DNA from: CAVYXK01 sp963708245 | GTDB taxonomy: Bacteria; Pseudomonadota; Alphaproteobacteria; Acetobacterales; Acetobacteraceae | Length of the DNA stretch: 64,000 bases | Reading direction: 5' to 3' | Assembly: GCA_963708245.1 (NCBI GenBank) | Contig: OY970201.1 | Location: forward strand, 4,030,001-4,094,000 | Shown: one piece after another, positions 8,252 to 17,789 of the stretch | Layout of the letters: the number at the start of each line of letters is the position of its first letter | How positions within the stretch are numbered: the stretch's first letter is position 1 | Translations under genes and position numbers: made by a program | Notes under the pieces: model-generated | Told to the model about the DNA's origin: nothing | The model's input: the letters and a program-made list of their open reading frames with translations, nothing else | Databases searched by the model: none

Positions 8252-8878
8252 GCCTGCCTCCCTACGGCTGAGATCCACTCGTCCATTGCTCTGGAACAAC
8301 GGCGGCAACATCGGCCTGTCCCGCCGGGCATGGCCGCGCGCACGTGACCTAGGGTACTGGCAGGACGGCGGATACGATCGCGCGCACGTGTCAGTCGGCG
8401 TCGATATTGGCCACCAGTCCGGACGCACCCGTCGAGAGTGGAACAGAACGCCTTGGCGAGAGGCCCCGCCGCTCGCAAGTGCTTATCAGCTTCATCCCAC
8501 ATCACCGAGTTGCCCACGTTGCAGAATTCATGAAAACCACTCCCGGTGATGTTGTGCCACCAGAGCCGGTTCCCAGCAGGCCCAAGCAAGCGCGAAGTTC
8601 ACTCGGTCCTGATTCAGTGCCGAAGCGGGCTGTGCTGCTTTACCGGCATAAGCAACAGCGGCTGCGATCGTCGTGGCCGGACTGTGGCGTTCGAAACTGC
8701 CAGCGTTCCTGTTTATCGTCACGATTGTCACGACGCTATTCTCCTGATCTTCTGTTCGCCTGATCAATGGAACCACCACGCCAGCGCTGCCGCCGCTACG
8801 CTTCGATCGATGGCGACATTGCGAGGGAATCCTTGGCCTGTGACTGGTGGCCACGTTGTGGACTTGGTATCTCACACG
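8252..8878. other. No gene recognised
   Basis: Reading frames exist on both strands, but none shows conserved motifs, a good start context or protein-like composition. The promoter of the 7787-8251 operon should lie in the first 100-150 bases. No repeat or hairpin stood out. Confidence 0.4.
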
Positions 8879-9139
8879 CTATGCTTGCCAGAACGGCTTA
8901 CTTGCCTCGCTGCAGGCCTCCGCACGGGTGAGGCCAATATCCTTCAGCATATAGTCGTCTAATCCCCTCAAGCAGCGACGCGATCAATCCCGCTCGCGCC
9001 ACACCGACAGGGGTGTCGAGAGTTGGCGCCATAGCGTGGAGACTCTCGCTCTGGTCGTGAAACCATCCCGCGGCCGCTCGCCCGCATGCGGGAAATGTGT
9101 ACCCACGTGAATTGTCGAAGCATCAGCTTTCGTGTCCAT
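8879..9139 (-). pseudogene. DUF1127 protein with an in-frame stop
   Basis: The C-terminal DUF1127 signature is clear: LDDYMLKDIGLTRAEA, then EASKPFWQA and a stop at 8879-8881. DUF1127 (YjiS-like) proteins are small arginine-rich proteins common in alphaproteobacteria; some bind RNA or affect phosphate and carbon metabolism. Upstream in the same frame are TLWRQLSTPLSVWRERD and a start near 9139. A TGA at 8984-8986 separates the two parts just before the arginine-rich stretch, probably from CGA. The full product, about 86 residues, is not made unless the stop is read through. Confidence 0.6.
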
Positions 9140-9748
9140 CTGCCAGTTCGAGTGCGCCCAACTCATCGGCGCTAACTTGCTTCCATGCACAGACCAGGCG
9201 GCCCTCCGTCGTATGATGCCAGGCGCAGATCAGGCGAGTCGGTCGGGTGGACGCATCCCGCGGCAATCTCTCTGCGACAGCCCCTGTCCTGGTTGCAGCA
9301 GAGAAGCCCACATGTGTGTCTGGACGTGAATTTAGGATAATTGTCGTCATGGCGCGCATCTCCTACGCTGTGTGCAGGTTGAACACATGACGGCAAAGCG
9401 CTACGGGAAGATTTCATGCGCGCGAAATCGCGTTACAGTCGTAGTCATGCCGCCGCGGGCGCGCGGGCGGCGAGTTTTTTCCAGACACGTGTGTGGCAGA
9501 GCCCTCCGTCCACACTACGACACCGAAGGCTCCGCGGATTTGCTGGTCTGTGCTATATCGGTGGCGACAGATCGCCGTTCGCGCTCGGCGAAGTCGGCGA
9601 TGCGGTAGTTGCCGCCGGCGACCAGTGCCACGAACCAGAACCGAAGCAGTCGCGACAGTCACCGAAACCACCAGACCGAGCATGGCCAACCTGCACGTCC
9701 GGCGCACGGTCCACCGGACTGGCCTGGCTCGAACCCTAGCGCCGCACG
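9140..9748. other. No gene recognised
   Basis: Short frames on both strands look like chance. One minus-strand frame near 9660-9700 begins with a signal-peptide-like segment (LGLVVSVTVATASVLV) but loses coding character at once; it could be another decayed exported gene. Confidence 0.3.
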
Positions 9749-9802
9749 TCAGTGCCGCGGCGCTAATCTAGCCTCGAGCTCGGCAGTGAGAACGTCGGTC
9801 AT
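9749..9802 (-). pseudogene. Start of an unidentified gene cut after 17 codons
   Basis: An ATG overlapping the stop of the luciferase-like gene (GAATGACC) opens a frame beginning MTDVLTAELEARLA that stops after 17 codons. The overlap indicates a former operon partner whose body has been deleted. Too short to identify. Confidence 0.4.
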
Positions 9803-10543
9803 TCGGGTTTCCTTCCCGGTGGAGACAGAAACGCGCTCTGAGCGTCGATTTCGTAGATTTTTGCTTCGATCGCATCCTTCATGACGCTCGCCGGATCGGA
9901 CTGAGCCGCGAAAGCCTGCGAAGCAGCGCACTGCAGCTTGGCCCCAGCCTCTCTCGCCGGCCGTGCGCGCAGTGGTCGAGTTCGGGCTCATCGCCGAGAC
10001 CGCCAGCGGCGGATAGGGCTTCTGATAGGGTTTCAACATAGGCCCGACGCCGAGATGCAGTTGGCATTGGGCGTCGACCGTCACGTCCCGGTACTGGCCG
10101 GAGATGTGATAAGGAGGATCGGAAGCCCAGATCTTGTGCACGATATCGATCGCCTCAAGCATCATCTCGGAGCGGTTCTTGTCGAAAACCTTGAACAGCT
10201 CGAAGTCCGAGCCGAGTCCGCCGGGTCCCACGCCCATGATATAGCGACCCCGACAAAGATGATCGAACTGCGCGACATTGCCGGCGATCATCGCTGGATT
10301 GTGTTGGGGGATGTTGATCACGCCCGTCGCGAACTTGATCGATTTAGTTTGTGGAATCAGGGTCGCCATGAACTGCAGCGGGTCGGGGATAGGCTCGGTC
10401 TTCGCGGAATAGTGCTCGCCAACCCAAGCCTCAGAGAAACCAAGCTTTTCGGCGAGCAGGATTGCCTCGCGGTCCTCCTCGAGAATCCCGGTATAGTCGC
10501 GCCGCGGATCGTGCAGCGGCATCATGAACAGGCCGTATTCCAT
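9799..10543 (-). pseudogene. LLM-class flavin-dependent oxidoreductase with internal deletion
   Basis: The first 190 residues are a good luciferase-like monooxygenase: start MEYGLFMMPLHDPRR, then LAEKLGFSEAWVGEHY, QFDHLCRGRYIMGVGPGG and LAVSAMSPNSTTARTAGERG. Such proteins oxidise small organic substrates with reduced FMN. After the AGERGW motif about 120 residues are missing, and the sequence resumes in another frame with a typical C-terminal tail (SVMKDAIEAKIYEIDAQ) ending at 9799. The start has a clear AAGGAG site. The deletion removes part of the barrel, so the product should be inactive. Confidence 0.75.
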
Positions 10544-10781
10544 AGCCGTCTCCTTATCTGACAACCTGCGCTCTCTCTGATCAGGCCCAACCAGCGAAAA
10601 CGCGCAGTGCGGAACCCATCTGTCATCACGTCAGAGAACCACGAATAATCGCACGCGAGAAGGCCCAATATCTGTCCTGGAATCGCCTCGCTGCACTGCC
10701 GCGCAAAGCTGCTCTTCGGGGGCGGGTAGGTTCTCATCGTCCCGATTTGCGCCATTCTGCCTCGAACATTGGGGAGGAAGA

Positions 10782-12200
10782 ATGCGCCAGGGTGGATGGC
10801 TGGAATTGATGCGCGGCGGCAACGCCGCACACAGCGCTGTAATCGGTGGTGGTATGATCATCCACGCGATCAGCACTTTCATCGTTGTCACCATCCTGCC
10901 TTCGGTGGTACGCGATATCGGGGGGCTGCGGTTCTTCGCGTGGAGCACCACGCTTTACGTGCTCGCTTCCCTCCTCGGCGGAGCACTGTGCTCGCGGCTG
11001 CTTGCTCGGACGGGTGCGCGTGGCGCCTACCGCATCGCCCTGCCGCTCTTTGCACTGGGGACGCTGCTCTGCGCCTTGGCGCCGTCCATGCTGGTCCTAC
11101 TCGTCGGTCGGCTGATCCAGGGTCTCGGCGCCGGCACACTCTCGGCCCTGTCCTTCAGCATGGTGCGGACGCTCTTCCATGAGGCGCTCTGGTCGCGTGC
11201 ATTATCGCTAACCTCCGCAGCTTGGGGCGTGGCCACGCTGGCGGGACCGGCGATCGGCGGAGCATTCGCTCAATACAACGCATGGCGAGCCGCGTTCTGG
11301 TCAGTGTTCGCACTGATACCGTTCCTGTTGCTGCTGGTAGAACGGTCGCTGCCGCGCGACCTCCCGCGCCCAGCCCCACCGCGGACGCCCCTCGCTTTGC
11401 TGAACCTTTGTGTGCTGGCTGGAAGCGTGTTGGCAGTGTCGGTCGCCAGCAGCTCTTCGCAGGTGGGTGCGAACGCAATGGGGCTGACGGCAGCGCTGGC
11501 GGGTCTTGCGTTGTTCCTGCGGCTGGAAGCGGGCGCTTCGCGTTTGCTGCCCCATGGTGCGTGCAATCTCACGACTGCGCTGGGAGCGGCTTACACGACG
11601 ATGGTGCTGCTGATCATAGGCGTCACCACCGAGATCTTCGTCCCCTATTTCCTCCAAACTTTGCACGGCATGACGCCGCTGCACGCCGGCTATCTCTCTG
11701 CATTGATGTCCGCGGGGTGGAGCACCCGCGCCGTTGGGGGCTCAAGCCAAGCTACGGGAGGTACCCGTGCTCTGCTCACGGCCGGCCCGCTGCTATTAGG
11801 AACCGCGCTCGTGGGTATGTTCCTGCTACTGCCTCACTCGGGAATGCTGGGCGGCGCTCAGGTCTGGGTGATCGGTGCCTGCCTGTTCGGCCAGGGTTTG
11901 GGCATCGGCATCGCTTGGCCGCATCTATGCGTCAACGTCTTTGCCTTCGCTCCTGATGAGGGCGAGAAGGATTTGGCAGCAACCTCGATCACCGTGGTGA
12001 TTATGGTCGCCAACGCGCTCGGGACGGCGCTGGGTGGAATGGTTACCAATCTAGCCGGAATGACCCTCCCTGGCGGCCCCACAGGTGCGACACTGGCGGC
12101 GGCTTGGTTGTTCGGAGCGTATACGCTGGCGCCTCTGTTGGCGTTTCTGACGGTGCATCGGTTGCTGGGAGCGCGTGCGGGGACGACTCAGCGGCGTTGA
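10782..12200 (+). CDS. MFS transporter, drug-efflux type
   Basis: A 472-residue integral membrane protein with about 14 hydrophobic segments. Motif-like stretches include LLARTGARGAYR in the first cytoplasmic loop and GRLIQGLGAGTLSALSF around residue 110, as in DHA2-like efflux pumps. It probably exports small compounds using the proton gradient; the substrate cannot be told. The ATG at 10782 has a strong GGGGAGGAAG site. It is divergent from the broken luciferase-like gene 238 bp away and may once have shared its regulation. It looks intact. Confidence 0.85.
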   Translation: MRQGGWLELMRGGNAAHSAVIGGGMIIHAISTFIVVTILPSVVRDIGGLRFFAWSTTLYVLASLLGGALCSRLLARTGARGAYRIALPLFALGTLLCALAPSMLVLLVGRLIQGLGAGTLSALSFSMVRTLFHEALWSRALSLTSAAWGVATLAGPAIGGAFAQYNAWRAAFWSVFALIPFLLLLVERSLPRDLPRPAPPRTPLALLNLCVLAGSVLAVSVASSSSQVGANAMGLTAALAGLALFLRLEAGASRLLPHGACNLTTALGAAYTTMVLLIIGVTTEIFVPYFLQTLHGMTPLHAGYLSALMSAGWSTRAVGGSSQATGGTRALLTAGPLLLGTALVGMFLLLPHSGMLGGAQVWVIGACLFGQGLGIGIAWPHLCVNVFAFAPDEGEKDLAATSITVVIMVANALGTALGGMVTNLAGMTLPGGPTGATLAAAWLFGAYTLAPLLAFLTVHRLLGARAGTTQRR

Positions 12201-12358
12201 CCCAGGACCTGGTCTTCGGCGCGCCTGCGTGTCAAAGCCTAGTTCAGCGCCCACCGCGCAACCGTAGACGGCTTCTGACGCTCGTATAATGTTTAGGCCG
12301 GATGGAGAACGTGACCCCATCCGGATATCGGAACACGAGAGAGCGACGGGGGCCGGCC

Positions 12359-12763
12359 ATGGCGGATTTGGTGAATTACGAGGATGCGTGCTCTGAGGTT
12401 CGAACGGTGTACGATGACATTAAGCGCACCCGCGGCGTCGCCGACGTGAACAACTTTTGGAAGGCTCTGGCAGTCCAACCGCCCACCCTCAAGCGGACGT
12501 GGGAGAGTGTCAAAGAGGTCATGGGACCGGGTGTCCTCAATTCTTTGACAAAAGAGATGCTCTATCTTGCTGTCAGCGTGACGAACGGACGCGGCTACTG
12601 CATCGCCTCTCACGGGGAGGCGGCACGCAAAGCTGGCATGACTCAGGAGATGTGGGGCGAGGTCTTGGCGATCATCGGCATGGCAAATGAGACAAATAAG
12701 CTAGCCTTCGCACTTCAGGTACCGATTGATCCCGTGTTCCAAGACGTGGCAACGAAGCTATAG
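12359..12763 (+). CDS. Carboxymuconolactone decarboxylase-like (AhpD fold) protein
   Basis: A 134-residue all-helical protein of the AhpD/CMD fold. The signature region reads SVTNGRGYCIASHGEAA. AhpD peroxidases use a CxxC-x3-H site; here only the second Cys and the His remain and the first Cys is Arg, so alkylhydroperoxidase activity through a disulfide is unlikely. It could be a CMD-type enzyme without the redox pair. The ATG at 12359 follows a purine-rich GAGAGCGACGGGGG. It lies 158 bp after the MFS gene on the same strand. Confidence 0.75.
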   Translation: MADLVNYEDACSEVRTVYDDIKRTRGVADVNNFWKALAVQPPTLKRTWESVKEVMGPGVLNSLTKEMLYLAVSVTNGRGYCIASHGEAARKAGMTQEMWGEVLAIIGMANETNKLAFALQVPIDPVFQDVATKL

Positions 12764-13188
12764 TTCGGCCTGTGATCGAGCGCCCACGGGTGATGTAGAC
12801 CTGCAGTGATGGCCGAGTGTCACGTTGCAATGGACGGCCCGCGACGGAGGGCGCGCTCAACCAACACTGTTGTGCGGGCAAGTGTAAGGCAAGCTTGGCG
12901 TTACGAACGCAGCAACCCTCTTTTTGCACACGGTGGGGAATCGAAATGACTGACACGGTCAGGCTGACCGATCTGAAATACATGCTGACCATCCTGGGGA
13001 ACGTGGATCTGGTGGCGCTTTGGGCTTCATCTGCTCGGGGGAGCAAGGTTGTGAGGACGGTGTCTGGGCCAGCCTAGGGGATGCCCTCAGGTGTATCAGG
13101 GCGCCACGATCTCCCCAACGTGGAGGGGCTGGCCAGCTCCCCCGGCACGCCGGCTCAGTCTCGTGCAACCGCGGCCTCGGTACCCTCG
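12764..13188. other. Mostly empty; one possible tiny frame
   Basis: No clear gene. A 43-codon plus-strand frame starts at 12946 (MTDTVRLTDLKYMLTILG) after GGGGAATCGAA and could be the cut-off start of a gene, but nothing supports it further. Confidence 0.3.
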
Positions 13189-13548
13189 CTACCGCCCACA
13201 CGACGGGGCCGGATCAGCACGTTCGCTTGGCAGCAAAGCATCCCGCAGTGCCTCGGCCAGCCGCATCGCAGTCACAATATCCATGGAAAGCTCAGTCGGT
13301 TCTGGTTCGCCATAGTCCAGCTCAATGACGGCAAGGTCGTGATCAACCCGCACGCCGGCATTCGCCGGTGCGAAGCCGTCCAGATCGATCATCAGCTTTC
13401 CTATTGGCTCGGGGGGCCAAGGCTCGGTGGGCGTGTCAGGCAGGACGAGACCCGGCACGCCCTTGGAATCCGAAGCAGGTTCGCCAGCGGATTTTTTCTG
13501 CGGCGCACCGGCAGGATATCGGGGAGTGGTTACTATTGCGTTACTCAC
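13189..13548 (-). CDS. Hypothetical protein
   Basis: A possible 119-residue protein with a proline/serine-rich N-terminal half and a more ordered C-terminal half (IGKLMIDLDGFAPANAGVRV, then DIVTAMRLAEALRDALL). Composition resembles real coding sequence more than its surroundings, but no family is recognised and there is no good ribosome site. Moderately doubtful. Confidence 0.4.
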   Translation of the reverse strand: MSNAIVTTPRYPAGAPQKKSAGEPASDSKGVPGLVLPDTPTEPWPPEPIGKLMIDLDGFAPANAGVRVDHDLAVIELDYGEPEPTELSMDIVTAMRLAEALRDALLPSERADPAPSCGR

Positions 13549-13786
13549 AGCGGTATGCGCTCTTGGTTATCGACCGCTTCCCCGCCCACTAAAGGCGAAT
13601 TCCGGCTTCATGATCGCCAGGTCACCGCGGCAGCGCTTGCCGCTGTCCACCCCCCCGGCCGTATGGCCGGCATCGACACCGTTCTGCAAGTGATCACGAC
13701 CGTCTCGTTCACAACGCCGGACTCACGGCCGCAAACTGTCAGGCGCCAGGGCGACGGCAGCCCGCCAGCCGTGACGAACCGCCGGG

Positions 13787-13800
13787 TTGATTTAGATCAA
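13787..13800. promoter_or_regulatory. FNR/FixK-type operator
   Basis: TTGATTTAGATCAA is a perfect match to the TTGAT-N4-ATCAA palindrome bound by FNR/FixK-type oxygen-responsive regulators in alphaproteobacteria. It lies 100 bp upstream of the slipin-like gene start at 13901, a sensible spacing for control of that gene. Confidence 0.55.
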
Positions 13801-13900
13801 TGCATACTCACGAGTTAGCCATTATGTCCCGATCAGAGAGTGGCCATTCGATTAGCACGACATCCCGACCAAAGGTTCGGTGCACGCAGAGAGCTTGAAA

Positions 13901-14218
13901 ATGCAAAAAACCAGCGCGCTACCAGGATTGATTTTCGTGGTCATTATCGGCATCGGCCTGGCATTCGCATATGCTGGATACTCTAGTTCGGCTTATAGGC
14001 TAAGCTTGACGATCGCGGTCGGCACCTTCGTCATTGCTGGCGTCGCTTCTTACTCGATCAAGATTGCGGGGCGGCTATCTCAGTTTCGAGGGGTATCGCT
14101 CGTAGATAGGCGAATAAGCGCCAGGAGCGTAATAAGAAATCGAATGCGAAGGGGACGCCCGTGGCGGCCATGGCCCGAGGATTACCTCGGCGATCGTGCC
14201 GATGTCACCGTTCATTGA
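13901..14218 (+). pseudogene. Truncated slipin/SPFH-like membrane protein
   Basis: From the ATG at 13901 the protein opens with a hydrophobic segment (LIFVVIIGIGLAFAYAGY), a second hydrophobic stretch (LSLTIAVGTFVIAGVA) and SYSIKIAG. This resembles the N-terminal anchor of slipins, which normally continues into a SPFH domain of about 150 residues; here it turns arginine-rich and stops after 105 residues. I read it as a slipin start joined to unrelated sequence. The FNR/FixK-type site upstream fits microaerobic control. The family call rests on the N-terminus only. Confidence 0.45.
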
Positions 14219-14286
14219 CGCGCCTTGAGGCTGCTAGCCCGCAATGTGGACTCGTTCTCTGTCCGTTCCTATGGTTCGCTGCCAGC

Positions 14287-14601
14287 ATGCCCGACCAGCC
14301 GCCCGGAGATCGAGCCGTCATCCTTGCCTGTTCGGTCCGCAGCCTGCGCCACTACGTCCTGGATGCCCAGTGCGGCTGCGGCAGGACGGTGCATTTCCCG
14401 CTCAATATGATGGCTGCGAATCGCGAATTGGCTCGGCTTACAATGGCCGACGTTGTGGTGCAGCTCCGGTGCCAGCAATGCGGCCAGCGGCCGGCCAAAG
14501 TTGCGCTACTTGAGCACGGCGCGGCCAGGGCGCACGGCATACCGGGTGCGTCCGGGTGGGCGGTGCCGCTCGTCGGAGACGAAGAGGATGACGGCCGGTG
14601 A
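14287..14601 (+). CDS. Small protein with two cysteine pairs (possible zinc binder)
   Basis: A 104-residue protein. Key residues are CGCG near 32 and CQQCG near 65, which together could bind one zinc ion; between them is the helix MMAANRELARLTMADVV. The tail is rich in Glu and Asp. Similar short proteins occur in other alphaproteobacteria without assigned function. The ATG at 14287 was chosen because the sequence before it is not protein-like. It precedes the ligase gene by 42 bp on the same strand and could be co-transcribed. Confidence 0.55.
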   Translation: MPDQPPGDRAVILACSVRSLRHYVLDAQCGCGRTVHFPLNMMAANRELARLTMADVVVQLRCQQCGQRPAKVALLEHGAARAHGIPGASGWAVPLVGDEEDDGR

Positions 14602-14643
14602 TAAATTCCGGCGGCGCGGGATGCGCATAGACTGACGCCTGCC

Positions 14644-15465
14644 ATGCCAGCACCTTCGCGTCGGCGCCGTCCACTGCGCCACACCGGCCCGATCACCGGG
14701 TTGCCCACCTGGGTCGCGCCGCAGCTCTCAAAGCTCGCGGAGGCGGTGCCAGAGGGTGACCAGTGGGCGCATGAGATCAAACTGGACGGATATCGAATGC
14801 ACGCCCGCCTGGATGGCGGACAAGCCAGGCTACTCACGCGCACCGGCTTGGATTGGACGGAGAAGTACCCGAGCACAGCGAAGGCGCTAGGCGCGATCGA
14901 TGTGCGAGAAGCGTACATTGATGGCGAGCTCTGCGCTCTTGCCGAGACCGGCATCACCTCATTCGGTCTCTTGCAGGCTGCCATAGACAACCGCCAAACC
15001 GGCTCCCTGATCTTCTTTGCATTCGATTTGCTGTACCTCGATGGCGAGAACCTGATGCCGGCGCTGCTCGCGGAGCGGAAGCAAAGACTTCAGCGACTAC
15101 TCGAAAAGCGTCAGGGGCGGATCCGCTACTGTGACCACCAGGTGGCGCTAGGACCGCAGTTCTTTCAAAGCGCCTGCAAACTCGGCCTGGAAGGCGTCGT
15201 ATCGAAGCGATTGGACGCGCCTTACGTGCCGGGCAACCGCGGTCTGTGGCTGAAGATCAAGTGCATGAACCGCGAGGAGTTCATCGTGGTGGGATGGACA
15301 AACCCGGAAGGCACCCGCCCATACCTCGGTGCACTCTTGCTCGCCTATTACGACGCGGATGGTCGATTGACGTACGCCGGCCGAGCGGGCACCGGCATGA
15401 GCGAGAGAGAGCTTGAGCGCATGTGGCGCAGATTGCAGCCGCTCGCCACCCGCGAGCGGGTGTAA
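14644..15465 (+). CDS. ligD: ATP-dependent DNA ligase, LigD ligase-domain type, C-terminally truncated
   Basis: The protein carries the adenylation motif HEIKLDGYR with Lys46 as the AMP-accepting residue, then DGELCAL, FFAFDLLYLDG, LEGVVSKRLDAPY and the WLKIKC motif. These are the nucleotidyltransferase motifs of the ligase used in bacterial non-homologous end joining. The OB-fold begins (EEFIVVGWTNPEGTR) but the frame stops at RLQPLATRERV, about 40-50 residues short of the usual end. No Ku gene is in the window. Adenylation might still occur; full ligation is doubtful. The truncation point abuts the decayed gene at 15466-15869. Confidence 0.82.
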   Translation: MPAPSRRRRPLRHTGPITGLPTWVAPQLSKLAEAVPEGDQWAHEIKLDGYRMHARLDGGQARLLTRTGLDWTEKYPSTAKALGAIDVREAYIDGELCALAETGITSFGLLQAAIDNRQTGSLIFFAFDLLYLDGENLMPALLAERKQRLQRLLEKRQGRIRYCDHQVALGPQFFQSACKLGLEGVVSKRLDAPYVPGNRGLWLKIKCMNREEFIVVGWTNPEGTRPYLGALLLAYYDADGRLTYAGRAGTGMSERELERMWRRLQPLATRERV

Positions 15466-15869
15466 AAGAGCCTGCCTGATTCAGAGCAACATGGTTAAGC
15501 CGGCCAGCATTAAAGCGGAAAATGACGGATCCAGATACCAATTCTGGGGCCGTCGAAACATCCGCAAAGCTCCCCAGCATGAAACCGTTTACTCCGCCGA
15601 AGCTCAAGATCAATAAATCGGCGCTCACTGAATAGCTGTACCCCACGTCCACAACGGTGAAGTTCGAGGCGATACCGCTGCGCAGTCGCCCGACGGTGTC
15701 CGCTGTATTCCTGAAACTGAATTCGACGGACGCGGTCAGGGGTGGGGCCCCGGCGGCGGGACCAATCGGATCCCGATACTTGCCACGTTCCACTGATGAT
15801 CGTCGCTTGCGCCGCCGGGGTGAGCGCCACCCACATCAGGGCTAGACCGAGAATGCCGGCTTTTCTCAT
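15466..15869 (-). pseudogene. Exported protein remnant with frameshift
   Basis: The ATG at 15869, with GGAGGG just upstream, opens a signal peptide (MRKAGILGLALMWVALTPAA) followed by TIISGTWQVSGSDW. Near 15765 coding shifts to another frame that continues with SVEFSFRNTADTV, YSVSADLLILSFGG and VSGSVIFRFNAG before running into the antisense of the ligase end. The pattern suggests a PEP-CTERM-like secreted protein, but the C-terminus is lost. It carries a frameshift and a truncation, so it is dead. Confidence 0.55.
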
Positions 15870-15982
15870 GTCATGCCCTCCTTCATTCGCCAGATGGAAC
15901 CTAGAGGCGTTGCGTATTAGGAACAGACTGGAGTTGACCCGGTTTCGTGGACACCCGAGCATTAGCGTTCGAGGAGTCCACC

Positions 15983-16213
15983 ATGCCGAAATCGAGACGA
16001 AGTTATCCGCCTGAGTTTCGTCACCAAATGGTCGAGTTGGTGCAGGCCGGCCGCTCGCCGGAGACACTGGCGCGTGAGTTTGAGCCGACCGCGCAGTCGA
16101 TCCGCAACTGGGTCGTGCAGGCTGCGCGTGACGCCGGCAGCGGCGATGGCGGCCTGACGACGGCCGAACGGCAAGAACTCAACCGTCTGCGACGTGAGAA
16201 CCGCCAGCTCCGG
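15983..16213 (+). pseudogene. IS3-family OrfA, 3' end deleted
   Basis: Starts at ATG 15983 (MPKSRRSYPPEFRHQMVEL) with a helix-turn-helix near residues 20-45 (LAREFEPTAQSIRNWV) and a leucine-zipper start (LNRLRRENRQLR). It then leaves the family sequence at the deletion point. Confidence 0.85.
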
Positions 16214-17081
16214 CTGGCTGGCCGGCAAAGGCATTCGTGTTGGCCGCAAACGCGTCGCACGGCTGATGTCACGGGCCGCTCTTGCTGGTGTGAGCCGGCG
16301 CAAGTTCGTCACCACCACGGTCAGGGGCGACAGTCGCCAAGCGCCAGACCTGGTCGAGCGCAACTTCACCGCGCAAGCGCCGGATCGGCTGTGGGTCGCG
16401 GATATAACCTACATCCCGATCTGGACCGGTTTCCTCTATCTCGCCGTGGTGCTCGATGCCTTCAGCCGTCGCATCGTCGGCTGGGCGATGGCCACCACGC
16501 TTGCCACCCAACTGGTGCTCGACGCGCTGAACATGGCGCTGCTGATGCGCCGGCCCAGAGGCGTGATCCATCACTCCGACCAAGGCTCGCAATATACCTC
16601 GATCGGGTTCGGCCATCGCTGCCGCGAGGCGGGCGTACGTCCGTCAATGGGCTCGGTCGGAGACGCCTATGACAACGCCATGTGCGAGAGCTTCTTCGCC
16701 ACGCTCGAATGCGAGCTTCTCGATCGCTGTCGCTTTCGAACGCAAGCCGAAGCGCGAACTGCGGTCTTCGAGTTCATCGAAGGCTTCTACAATCTGCGCC
16801 ATCGCCATTCCGGGATCGGGTATCTGTCACCGATCGACTACGAGCGGCGGCATCATGCAATGATCGCCGTTCCGGGCGATTCCAAGCCTGCCGCCGTGCT
16901 CGCCGCCGTCAAGGACGCTCCGCGCCGCTGCGGCGGTCGCCTGCGGCGATCCTTGACCCCCGCTGCGCGCGGCCATTCCACCAATCCCGCGGGCCAGGAC
17001 GATAGAATGGCGCCCCCGGGGGCCGAACTAAAGAATGGTTGGCAACAGGAGGACCAGATGCCGTCCCATCAGGTGTCATAA
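16194..17081 (+). pseudogene. IS3-family OrfB transposase, N-terminal part deleted
   Basis: Conserved sequence begins about 16218 (AGKGIRVGRKRVARLM). The catalytic triad is retained: Asp in LWVADITYIP, Asp in IHHSDQGSQYTS, and Glu in DNAMCESFFATLE. The N-terminal HTH_21-type domain normally present before it is lost. The programmed frameshift region is gone, so a normal OrfAB fusion cannot be made. Confidence 0.85.
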
Positions 17082-17121
17082 ACCCAAACTCTCACCTGTC
17101 CACCAAACCGGGGCAGGTCCA

Positions 17122-17690
17122 AATCCCCTGTCTGGCGTGTACGCCGCTATATGGAGATTAGGAGCGTCAAAATCAGTCGTGGTGAAAGGCATTTGCGGAT
17201 TTGCGTGGCCTTGGGGATGATGAAAATTGCCTGAGTTTTTTTGAGAGTCTGACCACACTTTTTCGTAGGCATAGGTGGTTACAGTTTGCATTCCGCCGCC
17301 AAACTGATTTTGGCTTTCACTATGCGATTCTTCCTGCCACTGGAACATCTCAACATGACGCTGGAGGCGGGCTTGGCCTTCCGCTGTGATTCCGAAAAGC
17401 GTGTCTTGGGGTGGGGCTGAGGCACTGAGATCTCCGGTTAAATAAACCAGTTTGCCATTGAGGGCGGTATCAACTGTAATTGGTGAGGCTGTCACTACAT
17501 GTTGTTCTGCAAATGATAAAGCTTTTAAATATTTTACTTCATGACCTTCGTTCAACCACAACAGGTATGGTATCACAATCAATAAGATCAAGCCGAAAAA
17601 GAAGCCAACCACGGATCCGGCGAGACGTTTAACCCAGCTTGTTTTCGTGATATCTGTGAAGCTATCAGGAGAACTTTGGTTATTCATCAT
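17122..17690 (-). pseudogene. TMEM43-like membrane protein, C-terminus removed by IS3 element
   Basis: The start ATG at 17690 (or 17687) leads to a transmembrane helix (VVGFFFGLILLIVIPYLLWL) and the conserved region NEGHEVKYLKALSF, then TTYAYEKVWSDSQ and FHHPQGHANPQMPF, typical of the TMEM43 family. These proteins have a membrane anchor and a large soluble loop; the bacterial role is unknown. About half the protein is missing beyond the IS3 right end. Base composition is far more AT-rich than the neighbours, pointing to acquisition from another lineage. Confidence 0.72.
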
Positions 17691-17789
17691 GCTGGCAACT
17701 CCGTTGTTTTGCTGCCTCTTGCTCTTGCCGCGGGGGCCAAAGATCCTTAATGTGTATTCACGCTATAGTCACCAAAAAATGCTATATAC

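Larger units (their letters stand above)
15929..17121 (+). mobile_element. IS3-family element with internal deletion
   Basis: The ends are 25-bp imperfect inverted repeats at 15929-15953 and 17097-17121; both begin TGGA, share CCCGGTTT and GTGGACA, and differ at four positions. Inside are orfA and orfB of an IS3-type transposase, but roughly 250 bp between ENRQLR of OrfA and GKGIRVGRKRV of OrfB are missing, so the two are joined out of frame. No matching target duplication is seen at the flanks. The right end truncates a TMEM43-like gene. Confidence 0.85.
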
